Part shown: piece by piece, positions 48,560-58,907 of the stretch
Layout: each line of letters starts with the position of its first letter
Position numbering within the stretch: the first letter of the stretch is position 1
Assembly (NCBI GenBank): GCA_003439945.1
Contig: QVRM01002099.1
Coordinates: 352,788-416,787 of the forward strand
Reading direction: 5' to 3'
DNA: 64,000 nucleotides
Source: Dermanyssus gallinae
Lineage: Eukaryota > Arthropoda > Arachnida > Mesostigmata > Dermanyssidae
Translations under genes and position numbers: made by a program
Notes under the pieces: generated by a model
What the model saw: the letters and a program-made list of their open reading frames with translations, nothing else
Databases searched by the model: none
What the model was told of the DNA's origin: nothing

Positions 48560-48829
48560 TGCAATTCATCAGCTCTTGGGAGGGGAAAATGGCGGAGATC
48601 GGTCCTGATTTCTATAGCACGGGCGCGATTACCTCTGAAACGTGGAAACATGCCGACCGAACCAGGAACCAGTTCTGCTGCGGTGCCGTCGTTGAATAGC
48701 CTATCAGATGCGACTCAGCGCAGGCAAGGTGGGGACGCACAGGAGGTTAGCTTTAACAACTTTTAACATTTGTATAATAATTCGAAACGTTCATACAAGA
48801 CAATTGTATTTTTCGAGACACAAAGTAAA
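48560..48829 (+). mobile_element. 5'-truncated LINE B tail, second copy
   Basis: GCAATTCATCAGCTCTTGGG and the following 80 bases match 55206-55290 of the full LINE (FI(R/S)SWEGKMA and FYSTGAITSET in protein). The sequence then jumps over about 150 bases and resumes with TGCTGCGGTGCCGTCGTTGAATAGCCTATCAGATGCGACTC, matching 55457-55497. It follows the 3' untranslated part to ACAAAGTAAA. The two copies differ at roughly one base in twelve. The missing piece includes the zinc-binding C-terminus. Confidence 0.85.
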
Positions 48830-49660
48830 GCATGTTTATAACTCAACGTAACCATAACTATATGGTGAAAGTTTATTGTTCGTATATTACAATATGCATG
48901 TGGGGCACTTATTATGAAAGGTTAGGTATGCCAATGGGCCTAGCGGGTGTGCATTGTGACAGTAACTTAACGTTGTCATGTGCTATTTCCTAGTGCACAC
49001 ATACCTTGTACATCGTGCCTAAGTCGTATCTTGTGCTGTGCTTGTCGTTCTAACTATACAGGTTGATGATAAAGGTCATAAAAATATTAATGTCGCCATC
49101 ACACGGATATATGTTTTTGTACTCGCTTAACTCATTGGGCAGCACAAACTTGCGAAGGTAATGCTAAAGAGGACATTAAGATTTTGTTATGCTTCATCCA
49201 GTACTCATTGTCAAACTGTTTCTCAGTTAAAGAAATATTATGAAATACTTAGGGTTAAATAGTGCATAAGCTAAATATCTAGATGATTTTCCTAACGCCT
49301 TTAATCTTGATACTATGCTATTTTTACTGCCTTTGCGCAGGATTTTAAGTTTTAAGTACGACGGCTTCGAAAAACCAAGGTCATCCCCGCTTTTCCATGT
49401 CTCAATCGTTTTCCTCCGCCAGCTTATTTCTTCTTTCGTCCTGTCTAGTTTTGTTTTGTTCAAGTTGGTCTCCTCAACCGTCTGTTTCTTCAGTAAGTGT
49501 GTGTGCGCTGGACAGCTTACGTTCTAGCTCTGTATGACACCCGGTGAGACGGTAGCCACCAGCGCATTTCTCTTCCACTGTATCTCCTTGGCAACAAAGA
49601 TATAACCCCTTGTGGTGCTACATAGCTATTCCTTCCCTTGGCGCGTTTTAGTTCTTTCTT
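48830..49660. other. Spacer, no gene seen
   Basis: AT-rich sequence with frames of about 70 residues and no domain. Confidence 0.5.
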
Positions 49661-49661
49661 C

Positions 49662-49795
49662 CCCGTTATTCTCTCCTCCCTTTCCCCGTTATCCTCTCCT
49701 CCTTCCCCCGTTATTCTCTCCTCCTTCCCCCGTTATTCTCTCTGCCTTCACCCGTTATTCTCCCCCCTCCTTCCCTCGTTATTCTCTCCCCCCTG
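49662..49795. repeat. Pyrimidine-rich minisatellite, unit about 22-24 bp
   Basis: CGTTATTCTCTCCTCCTTCCCC is repeated about six times with small length changes. Confidence 0.9.
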
Positions 49796-50242
49796 CTTTT
49801 TCCCCTTGATATTGCGACCTCGCTTGCTCTTAGCGCCTTTTCTACAATACGAAAGGCCTGGCCAGGCCCGTCCACTAAAACAGTGGCCGCCAGCCCAACC
49901 ATCTTGGCTACGTCACATTGGCCGGGCGGCTGTCGGGTGACATTTCATCGCTGTATCGCAGCCTCGTCGTTGCCTAGCTACTTCTGCACTCGTCCCATCA
50001 CCATTTTATTGTTCATGTTTTTGCTCGTGTTTGTCACGCGCAGCCATTCGTCTGTCTCTGCCTTATTCATTGCCTCGTGCTCCCTCGTCGCCCTGAAGTG
50101 GTACACCGCATACCAGAGAGATTCATGTCCGATACAGCTACGCAGCCCACTCGCACTGCACATGGTGTCCTGGCCAACATCTGTTATCATTGTTGACTGC
50201 TACACATGGCAAGGCAACAATAAAAAGAAGACCCGACGCGAT

Positions 50243-50377
50243 GTGATAGAACATGAAGGCCAATGAGAGAATAAAGGCATGAGGCAGAGAAAGAGGCAGC
50301 TTGCGTGATAGAACATGAAGGCCAATGAGAGAATAAAGACACGAGGCAGAGAAAGAGGCAGCTTGCGTGATAGAACA
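50243..50377. repeat. 62-bp tandem repeat, 2.2 copies
   Basis: Units start GTGATAGAACATGAAGGCCA at 50243 and 50305, and a partial third begins at 50367. The first two are nearly identical over 62 bases, so the duplication is recent. Confidence 0.95.
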
Positions 50378-51347
50378 ATGTGGAGGGCTGGGAAGCGGAG
50401 ACAACACCTTTACGTGTCACAGCCCCTATCAAATGAGTCGACTAGTTCGAATTATGGCGCCCACCGAGCGACTGTTCCCACGTCGCCGCCGAACGAGCAG
50501 CGAGCCATTCGAGCTCGGCTCTTATTCTGCCTCATTTGGGCAATTATGTAATAGCGTTTTGTGGTAGTGTCTGCTTGCGAGGGTATCCACCGAACCACCC
50601 CAGGACCGCAGGGTACCCTGCAAGCAAGCGCTGTCTCTAAGACTCGTATGTAGTCATCGCTGTTCGCTGCAGAGGCGTTTTTGCCGTCTTCCTGCTCCGT
50701 TCGGTCTCCTTGCTGCGTCTCCAGCAGGGCGATGGGGCAATATGCGCGCCGCACTCACGCATACGGCGACGATGTTACCCTTCGTACGGGGCGCGCAGGC
50801 CGCCAGGGGCCTGGTAAATGCCCAGACAGGGGGGGGAGTGTTGCGACCCCATCATCGTCGCCGTTGTCCCGACATTTGACACGAGTGCATGCCGGGCTTG
50901 CCGGTGTTCACCACCTCTTGCAGGGGGAGAAATACTCGGCGGGGAGAGAAAGAGAGCTAGCGGAAGAGCTGGTGCTAAAGCGGGAGCAGAAGTGTAGAGA
51001 GAGAGAGAGAGAGAGAAGGAAACGTCGCTTGAATTGTTATCTTTAAACGTTCCGGCGGCGTATACTGTTGACCTGTCTGCGAACGCGCAATTACAGCCCC
51101 GCTAGACTCTATCTTGCCGTACTATACTTTTGCTAGTTCAGGCTGGCCCATGCAGTGCTGAGTCGACCCCACTAGACCCCTGCTGTGCAAAGTGCGCACC
51201 ATCTCACCTGCATATGTCCGATTGCCGCCAACAATCTTACCAGTTTGTTGCCTGACTATCTGCCTGTCTCCGATTGTGTATCGGCCACTCGGTCTGTGTC
51301 AGCCGTTGCCGTTGAACCAGATACAGTACGCTGATAGCTGAAAACAG
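50378..51347. other. GC-rich segment, no gene recognised
   Basis: A GA run lies at about 50997-51015, and a G run near 50829-50836. Frames of 66-121 residues lack any domain. This would be intron or untranslated sequence if the exon candidate at 51348 is real. Confidence 0.4.
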
Positions 51348-51555
51348 TCACGGTTGCCCGTTACTGCTGCTAAGCGCGAGCGCGACCCGAGTATGAGAGC
51401 ATCAAGGGAAAACTCGTGGATGTCCACGAGAAGGATCCCTGTCGAGGCGCCCGTTGTCATGGCTGTTCGGTGCTATCGTCAAGACGACAACGACAACAGC
51501 GAGCGTGATTTCGAGTTTGCTGTGCTGACTAAGCTGTACACGGAGGAGCTGTCAG
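51348..51555 (+). CDS. Possible host exon, 208 bp, unidentified
   Basis: The segment is bounded by an acceptor-like CTGAAAACAG before 51348 and a good donor, CAG then GTAGTA, at 51556. It stays open in one frame for 69 codons and reads with natural coding character, including MSTRRIPVEAPVVMAVRCYR and then RDFEFAVLTKLYTEELS. The mix of charged, aromatic and aliphatic residues, with no repeats, differs from the low-complexity frames nearby. The polypyrimidine tract before the acceptor is poor. An alternative is a start at the ATG at 51393. I do not recognise the protein family, and no partner exon is visible. Confidence 0.35.
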
Positions 51556-52027
51556 GTAGTAGCCGTTCTTCTCTTCAATCGGCTTGCTGCCCAAATTAGC
51601 ACAACTGCGGCCTTCCGGTACTCCGCATAACAGAATGATGGTCTAACAACCGCTTCATTTTAGCGATTTAAACAACAACGTCTGCGTAAAATCGCGCCAT
51701 CGTTCACATACGAAACCTTTAAAGAAATCTTGCCACCACTGTGGGCTAAGACAACGATGGCATCACGTGACGGCAACAACACCGCCGGACAACTCGACAG
51801 AAACTACGGCTATTTGAGGTCGCAAATATGTCAAGTCGGCATCCGGAGCCGAGCTTCCAAGTCATTGGGGTAGTCATCCATGGGAGTCTATAAAAATATA
51901 AGAGTTCACGAATCACTATATATGTATGCAGAGATCATGCTAATAAGCGCAGATATTTTTGGAAGTGGTACATCCAGGAGGCAGCTGAGATCCGCAGCGA
52001 GTATAATTCATTGATTACTGGGAACTC
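51556..52027. other. Segment with fragmentary coding look, unassigned
   Basis: A plus-strand stretch (about 51660-51780) reads RFKQQRLRKIAPSFTYETFK and continues without a stop for about 55 codons. This has coding character but no family I can name with confidence. A transposon origin is as likely as a host gene. Confidence 0.2.
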
Positions 52028-52645
52028 TTGAAAACGCACAAAGTTTCTCTAGGATGTCCTTGGTTATATGGGTTCTTCCTGCACGGTTTACAGGTACCTT
52101 TTCCAACATACGGTATTACAGCCATTATACTAGTGTACGCGCATCTTGTTTCTTTTCTTGTTTGTTTAATAAATTCGATCGTGTATGATCGTGTACACTC
52201 ATCTGTACTCGTATGCCTTAACCTCGGTGCGCGTTCGTCAGTACTTCTCTTCCAAATAAGCATCGGCAACATCGGTTGCTTCTTAAAAGACGTGATTCTG
52301 GATAAAGCTCTTACAAGAATACGTCATATGCGCTGCCAAAGCACAACTGCGGACAACCTCCCGTGTACTGAAAAGGAAAGAGAATCTTTGCGTCTCCCCC
52401 TGCGATCAGTAGTCTTCATTAACACCCTGTCGTCTGTTCGCGATCAGCTACGCGAGTCGGAACTTAGGAACTACCAAGATCTAAAGAAACACCCGGGCCG
52501 CTTTAAGGGGCTCTTTCACATTCACGAACCGAATACTCGTTTAGGTGCAATAGTGAAGGCCGAGGCTATAGCTAGACCGGCCAGGGTAGCCAATATCTAC
52601 CTATGGCGGATTGTGCACGCCCTTAACGCCTTTTATGCCCAGTGA
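52028..52645 (+). CDS. 205-residue ORF, unidentified
   Basis: This is one of the longest non-repetitive open frames in the window. The first half is hydrophobic (GITAIILVYAHLVSFLVCLI near residues 29-48) and may hold one membrane-like segment. The second half is soluble and mixed, with RDQLRESELRNYQDLKKHPG near residue 136. I recognise no family. By composition a chance ORF of this length is possible once or less per window. It may be a fragment of an unknown mobile element, or a real single-exon gene. No promoter or poly-A context decides between these. Confidence 0.25.
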   Translation: MKTHKVSLGCPWLYGFFLHGLQVPFPTYGITAIILVYAHLVSFLVCLINSIVYDRVHSSVLVCLNLGARSSVLLFQISIGNIGCFLKDVILDKALTRIRHMRCQSTTADNLPCTEKERESLRLPLRSVVFINTLSSVRDQLRESELRNYQDLKKHPGRFKGLFHIHEPNTRLGAIVKAEAIARPARVANIYLWRIVHALNAFYAQ

Positions 52646-53649
52646 TCTGTATAGATGACACATTATTTTATAATATAATAGATTATGAGGGTGCTTTACT
52701 CTCATAATTCTAATTAACATGCTACATGACGCATTCATATGGAAGCGCACGTTTTTCATGGCTATAATACGCCGCCTCCTCAATAATACACAAACATCTA
52801 TGGCACTTAACACCGCGCGAGTAAGTCGCACGGCGTTTACAGCAGCCATGCAAATCTTTTGCAGGCAAATTCCCTGTGACCTAAGAATTGGCTTTAAGGC
52901 GCCCCTGAGTCAGTCTTGGGTTGGAGGGACGACTAGTCAGCCCATTAGATAACCTACAAAAGTGGAACTGCCCATGGGAAGAAATCTAGCCGGGTCACTG
53001 TAGATACAGGGTTAATCAACTTCTATTTCCCAGATACTCTCAGATCTCAAAAAGCGTTGAGCCTTAAACATAGCTCGCTCTCTTATCCACTCGCGCCACT
53101 GCTAGGTAACTACAGTGGCTGCTTTTAGCCGTATTTACTCCGCCATGGCAAAGCTAACTCCCCTTATGCTGTATGCAACTCCAGAAAGGCTGGCGATGTT
53201 AAGAACAACCGTTACAAGCGCTGCGCCTTTTAAATACTGAGTAAGCGCTACTCTCTATCGGAACCAAGGACTGGAACCTCCCCTAACATACTAATATTTT
53301 GTAGGCGCTTTTCTGGCTGGATTTCATTGTAGCCCCCACACGATCCGTATTCTTGTTGTTTGTTGCTGTCCTTGGATGTCCGTTGTGGAATTCATCGTAC
53401 ACATTGAAACTCTTAATTCAAAACTTTTTGTATCATCCGTACACACTCTCTAATGGTGTGGCTTTATTCCCAATGGTCGACCGAAGCTCTTCGAAACATT
53501 CTTGTGCACCTTATCCTCGCTGGAAATTATATGAAAAAAACAGTACGCTGTTTCTTAAGGCAAAGGAGGAAGGGAGATGTCACAATTTAGTTTCTTGAGG
53601 AGAAAGCGGGGATGTTAAAATTTATACAAAGAAAAGTGCAAAGTAAGTT
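52646..53649. other. Spacer, no gene recognised
   Basis: A 77-residue plus frame at 52719-52952 follows the preceding ORF in the same orientation and may be a broken continuation. Otherwise I see nothing. Confidence 0.3.
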
Positions 53650-53679
53650 AAGGTTTAGTATAAGGATTAAAAAGTTGAG

Positions 53680-54423
53680 ATGGTAATGACGGTGCTAAGG
53701 GTAAAAACAAAGTGGGATAGCTATCTAGTGATAAGGGCATCGAAGGAGCCGTACAGGTGGCTGACGCGAGACAGGCCAATGGCATGCCCTTTCAGCTCTG
53801 ATGTGCTAATCGAGCACTTTAGAAGAATGTACGCGGCAACAGATACCATCCCTCGAGCATCTTATGCCTGTGTATGGGACGAGGAAACGACCGCCATGCG
53901 TGAGCTTTTAGGTGCCGAGTTCTCGGTGTTTGAGGTTCTGCGTGCGCTGGAACATCTTCAGTCGAACAAGGCGGCTGGGCCGGACCTGATCCGCAACGAA
54001 CACCTAAAGTATGCGGCTGACATGTTACCTTGTTGGACGAGTCTGTTCAACGCCTGCCTACGACATGGACGTCTGCCAGCATGCTGGAGCAATGCTCTCC
54101 TTAGCATCATCCCGAAGAACAAAGGCAGCCCTTATGACGCATCCTCATGGCGGGCGATCGCGAAGAAGAGCTGCTGCTACAAGCTGCTGGCTCTCCTCAT
54201 CACTCGGCGGTTGACAAGGTACCTGGAGGCTTGCTCCTGTATCCCGCCTGAGCAGCATGGATTTCGTGCAGGTCACTCCACCATGACCGCGTGTGAGATC
54301 TTGCTTCAAGAGGTGCATCAGGAGATCCGGATGTCAAAACAAGCACTATTTGCGGTGTTTGTAGATTTTAAATCTGCGTTCGATATGGCGCCACGTGAAA
54401 AGATCTTAATGAAACTTGCTTAA
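53680..54423 (+). pseudogene. LINE B reverse transcriptase, fingers and palm
   Basis: The 247-residue frame reads in order SNKAAGPDLIRNEHLKYAAD (motif 0-1 region, about residues 94-113), NALLSIIPKNKGSPYDASSW (about 138-157), CIPPEQHGFRAGHSTMTACE (about 187-206), and FAVFVDFKSAFDMAPREKIL (motif A with catalytic Asp, about 224-243). It ends at a TAA at 54421-54423, where the protein should continue (GVPKNMLLLIKVILQEH is readable beyond the stop). The enzyme copies the element RNA into DNA at the target site. The stop alone inactivates it. Confidence 0.92.
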
Positions 54424-54698
54424 AGCGGGGTTCCTAAAAACATGCTACTGCTGATTAAGGTCATACTGCAGGAGCATAGACGACGGAGTAGCCCTTCTAG
54501 ACCCTTTTTTTTAATCCACGGGTGTAGCACAGGGTGACAATCTGAGCCCGCTGCTTTTCTCCCTATTGCTAAGCGATTTGCCACGACGCGTTCAGGATCA
54601 GTCGGGACACGTGAAAACTCTGCTATATGCCGATGATCTTGTGATTTTTAGAAGAAGTCGGTTTTACGTTTAGCAGGCGCTGGCAAGGCTGTCGGGGA
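54424..54698 (+). pseudogene. LINE B reverse transcriptase, catalytic YADD part
   Basis: After the stop the sequence gives a damaged GVAQGDNLSPLLFS (about 54520-54563) and then KTLLYADDLVIFRRSR (about 54615-54661), which holds the YADD catalytic motif intact. An indel near 54505 (a T-rich run) shifts the frame. Another shift before 54699 joins it to the next open frame. Confidence 0.88.
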
Positions 54699-55289
54699 AT
54701 GGGCTATGTGGAAGAGACTGGCCTATTGATTAATATGGACAAGACAGAAGCCATGAAATTCCGACGCGGTGGCCGTCTTGCGGCTTCTGATGCTCTGCAT
54801 ATAAACAGGACATCCCTGAAATATGTAAACAACTTCAAATATCTAGGGGTGATACTCCCTACAAACGGTCGGTCCTTCGTGGAGCACATTACGGACAGAG
54901 CGCGCCGAGCGCTGGTTGCGAGTGTTAGTATACGAACTCCTTCGAGACTATCCCTACGAACGACACTGTCTTTGTTTAACATGACGATAGCGCCAGTCGC
55001 CTCCTACGGAATACAGTTCATCTGGGATTATCTCTCGTCGGCGCAACTCGAAAAGCTCGAGCGGATTAAGCCTGCATTCCTGAAGCGAGTTCTAGGTCTG
55101 CATCGTACATCGCTGAACAGATACGTTTATCTGCTATGTGACACGCCGTTGCTTATAGAGGACCTAAACCGTAGATTCAAGCTCCCTTCCACTCCGGCCT
55201 ACGCGCAATTTATCAGATCTTGGGAAGGGAAAATGGCGGGGATCGATCCTGATTTTTATAGCACGGGTGCGATTACCTCTGAAACATAG
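54699..55289 (+). pseudogene. LINE B ORF2 thumb and connection region
   Basis: An open frame of 196 residues contains ETGLLINMDKTEAMKFRR (about 6-23) and NNFKYLGVILPTNGRSFVEH (about 46-65), both standard landmarks that follow the RT core in LINEs. AQLEKLERIKPAFLKRVLGL follows (about 119-138). The last part, FIRSWEGKMAGIDPDFYS, is shared with the truncated copy at 48560. The frame ends at a TAG at 55287-55289; the reading continues beyond as part of the C-terminal domain. Confidence 0.9.
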
Positions 55290-55546
55290 AAACAGGCCGG
55301 ACGAACGAACCGACACGTTCTCACGCGCTTTGCTGTTCATGGCTTTCATCACGTTTTATGCGGGACGGGGTAGGGGGGGGGTTTCATGCATCTGCAGATA
55401 CATGTATCTGTATAAGATGCGGTGAAAGATGCCCCAGGTATCACGCGGCATCGTGTGCTGCGGTACCGTCGTTGAATAGCCTATCAGATGCGACTCGGCG
55501 CAGTCAAGGTGCGGACGCACAGGAGGTTAGCTTTAACCACTTTTAA
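55290..55546 (+). pseudogene. LINE B C-terminal zinc-binding domain
   Basis: Across a frame change near a G run (55370-55381) the sequence reads LTRFAVHGFHHVLC and then CICIRCGERCPRYHAASC. The Cys and His spacing (C-x2-C, then H, then C) matches the CCHC domain at the end of many LINE ORF2 proteins, which helps bind RNA. A stop follows at 55546. The same layout, on the opposite strand, is seen at 55884-56340. Confidence 0.75.
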
Positions 55547-55613
55547 TATTTCTATAATTATTTGAAACGTTCATACAAGACAAATGTATTTTTAAAGACA
55601 CAAAATAAAAAAA

Positions 55614-55883
55614 TATATGTCACAAAGTGAAATAGCAGAATAGAAGACGTAGGAATATTGGGTGCCATAGTTAGCAAAGGACAAGAGCGAAGGTATCAAA
55701 AGGAGTTGTATAATCGACGGAAAAAGAGGCATATTCGGGCAAATGGAAATTAGCAAAGGAGCAAGGGAGCCAGATTGAGTTAAGCAGATTTATGTCAAAT
55801 TTTATTAATAGATCACATTTTGGTATTATTACAAATATAAAACATTATATGTGTTCATTTAGTCTCAAAAGTGGCATTCGTTT
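55614..55883. other. Spacer between two facing LINE tails
   Basis: About 270 AT-rich bases lie between the plus-strand LINE B tail and the minus-strand LINE C end. Part of it is probably the 3' untranslated region of LINE C. Confidence 0.5.
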
Positions 55884-56340
55884 TCATTTATCTTGAACAT
55901 ATATAGGATACGTTTTATATTCATATCTGAAAAATACCACCGAACCAAACACCCACTTATCTAAAGCTGAATGAAATGCTTCATGATGATGTCTGGTGCA
56001 AATGAGGCCGCAGAATGTGCAGTGACACTTATCGCAAGGGTTACGAAACCCAGTCCGATTGCATAGTTTGTGCTGGAGCCCATGGGCGGATAAGCGGGTG
56101 GGCATGTGACGCTGCCCGATAAGCAGTTCCATTCACAAATTGTCCAACATTTTTCGTACATAGGTATCCTGCAGAATGCTTCTGGTACTTCTCTCGTCTT
56201 CTGTTCAATTCCCCTCCGAAACTCTCGCAGTAAAGCCGTAGACGAAAGTTGAAAGCGGTTCACCAGATCCTTGATGAACGGCGTCGTCCTCGACAGATTA
56301 TAGGTTAGCCTGTTCTGCGCGCTTCTGGGAAAATTAAAAC
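55884..56340 (-). pseudogene. LINE C C-terminal remnant
   Basis: Read on the minus strand, the piece starts with FQLSSTALLREFRRGIEQKT and VPEAFCRIPMYEKCWTICEW. After a frameshift it continues PTRLSAHGLQHKLC, then NPCDKCHCTFCGLIC and HHHEAFHSALDKW. The HG-x-(H)-x-LC phrase followed by a Cys cluster and His matches the C-terminal domain of LINE B (VHGFHHVLC, CICIRCGERC, YHAASC). This is therefore the end of a related LINE on the opposite strand. The RT part is absent. Confidence 0.6.
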
Positions 56341-56931
56341 TCTTTTAGGGAACGTTGCCCTCATCTTGTTAAGAGCATTAAGCTGCTGAGCGGATAGACA
56401 TTCCCAAATTATATAAAATGATGCCACCGAGGCGACCTTCAGGTTCAACAGCGTGGTTGCTTTTTTCTGGGAGCCGCTGTGTCGCAGGGAGCAAGGTCAT
56501 GTCGACAAGGCTGATATTAACTGGCTGAAATATGTGGACTGAAGAAGACGTATTGCTTGGCGTTGGCTAGATAGAAAGTTATGCAAACGCATGGGTAGTG
56601 CTTATCGATAAGACTCGGTAGATCACTGAGATAATAGCCCTGGGGATATTCAGTGGTTTGCATGAAGGGCCAATGTTTCCCAATATCATCGTCTAGGATA
56701 ACTGAGTTTGCTTTCAGGATAGCTGCCAGAATTCACAAAACTAAAAAAGAGCGAAATATTTGTAGGGGGAATAGAGAATGTCTAGATTTTGGGTTAGAAA
56801 ATGAGTATATCGAATGTCCTGTAAAAAAATGCACAGTTTTGCGTAGAAGATCAGAAATAAAGACTTGTTACAGGCCCTAGTTGTAGACCTTAGAATGAAA
56901 GAAATGGCCAGGTCGGTATGACAAAGGAGTC

Positions 56932-56934
<3 letters not shown>
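56341..56934. other. Spacer, possibly more of LINE C; no gene seen
   Basis: The minus strand may continue LINE C upstream, but no landmark is readable. The 75-residue plus frame (56653-56880) is unrecognised. Confidence 0.35.

Positions 56935-56978
<44 letters not shown>
56935..56978. repeat. (AT)n microsatellite
   Basis: A pure TA run of about 44 bases. Confidence 0.95.
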
Positions 56979-56982
<4 letters not shown>

Positions 56983-58834
56983 CAAACATAGAAAAATGAT
57001 GCTGTGGTAATGACGCACCTGTGTAGTCATAAGTGTTACGTCACTGCAGCTTTGAGGGAAGTCTATAATCTGCCCCCGCTACTTCCAGTTCGCGAAATGA
57101 CTGACAAATGCTCTAAAAAGATGAGTAAAATTGGCTTTACATTCTTCTTAAGCAGTAGCAGCTCTCTGCTACGAGCTAAGCGAGCTTACTTAGCGCACGT
57201 TTTGGAAACGCTGCTTGTACCGCACTACAAATATCCAAGTTAATTTGTTGCAGCTTGTTTATAGATATAAATTGTTGCCGCCGTATGATTAGAGCTGACT
57301 TGCACCATGTTAGCTACCAATCGATAACATATTCATGCTTAGATAGGGCTGAACGGCCATTCTTCGCCCTTCCCCAGTTAGAAGTTACACTACATTCCAA
57401 GTCTGCTGCATGAGTGCATTAAGGAGGAGCGTTGTTTACCTAAGTACGTTTAGCGCCTTGAACAGGGCGTAACATTCATGTTGACATCTACGGGAAGACT
57501 CATGCCTGAGTCGAAGCAATTCAAGCGAACAAAGACACATTCTGTATCTATCTGTTGATATTGATGATGACGATGACCTAATTAGTCGACCGTTTCAGAC
57601 AGTGGATGAACACTAGCACGATGTGTTTATACAATCATAAATGTAGACAGAGGGAAACACGTTCGAATATTACGATGTTCTTCACGGCAGACACGCTGAG
57701 AGCAATACCGAGTACGACCATTACTCACTCACTACTCGCCACAGGACCGAGTAAATTGTCGCCCGGCTAGGCAATATGCAAACGTAGTTAGCTATGGTCA
57801 AGCAAAACAAATTAGCTCTTGGTCCCTTTTACCCTATGCCGTTTTATCCTACTATATAGCAGAGTGACCTACTATACCACCAGTGTGAGTGACTCTGAAA
57901 CTCGAAGACATGGGCTCGAGTCTGGCGCAGCGCATGCCCCTTTTAGCGATATTTATTTGCGATATACTTGCAGAATGGTATCTCATTTTACACTAAATAC
58001 GAATCGTCGAATAATCTACAGTTACAGCGACTCTCTACGTCTGTTTCTCTGTCTGCGTCTCCCTTCTTCTTACAACTTTAAAAACGAGATAAAGCAAGGC
58101 GACTTCGGAGCGCGTCAGCTGCAGCTGCTGGAAATGGTAGTTGTTGTTGTTGTTGCTGTCGTTGCTGTTGTTGTTGTTTTTTGTTTCTGCTGCTACTACT
58201 ACTACTACTACTAATAATAATTATAATGTCGCTACTAGTGTGGATGTTGATTCTGCTGCAGCAAGTACCGTAGTGGCTACGATCGCTACAGCAAATAGCT
58301 GGATGGCTCATTAGCACATAGATGAAGAATTTGCGCATTTTTGACCTTGTTCTTCCTCTTTCTCATTCTGTCATCTCTCCGGCGGGTTTTTCATTTCCCT
58401 CTCAATGTTCCTCTGTCCAGCAGCTCTCACGCCGCTCTTGTGCTGCCGGTGCCGCTGCCGCAGTCGGTTTACTTCAAACATCTTTCCTGCTGTTACTTTG
58501 CCCGTTTTCTGGACCGCCCCCCATCTTCCCATCTCCCTCGCCCTTAGCTGTTTCCCGCTTGGTCCAGCAGGACTCCGGAGCACGGCCCACGCTCTCGGCA
58601 GAAAAGTCCTTTTTCGTAAAAGCTCTATCGCACTGGTCGTCGCCGTCGTCGTCGTAGTAGCAACAGTGACAGACCACGGATAAGTCGCCGGTCCATTGTA
58701 ACTAGTTAAGAGCGACTTTTTCCCGCTAGTCCTGCTTGCTGTTTGGTGACAGGACCAAGAGCGTTCGTTTTCTCGCAGATAAGTTAGCCAAGCGTCTTTA
58801 TCTTCTTTCTAGTATTTATTTCCCTTTTTCGCCT

Positions 58835-58837
<3 letters not shown>
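56979..58837. other. Spacer with GTT/CTA runs, no gene recognised
   Basis: Simple repeats include TTG/GTT near 58140-58180 and CTA near 58192-58213. Open frames to 131 residues follow composition (Val, Leu or Tyr runs). I see no domain. Confidence 0.45.

Positions 58838-58905
<68 letters not shown>
58838..58905. repeat. (AT)n microsatellite
   Basis: A pure AT run of 68 bases. Confidence 0.95.

Positions 58906-58907
<2 letters not shown>

Larger units (their letters stand above)
53650..55613 (+). mobile_element. Non-LTR retrotransposon LINE B, best preserved copy
   Basis: A 5'-truncated LINE copy of about 2 kb carries most of the reverse transcriptase, the thumb region, a C-terminal zinc-binding domain and a 3' untranslated tail ending in an A-rich run (ACAAAATAAAAAAAT, 55599-55613). 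The endonuclease is missing because the copy starts inside ORF2. Only a few stops and shifts break it (54421, about 54500-54690, 55290), so it is younger than LINE A. Its 3' end is shared with the copy at 48560-48829, and its RT wording is shared with LINE A. The clade resembles R1/Jockey-type elements with a C-terminal CCHC domain, which I cannot place more exactly by eye. Confidence 0.92.
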
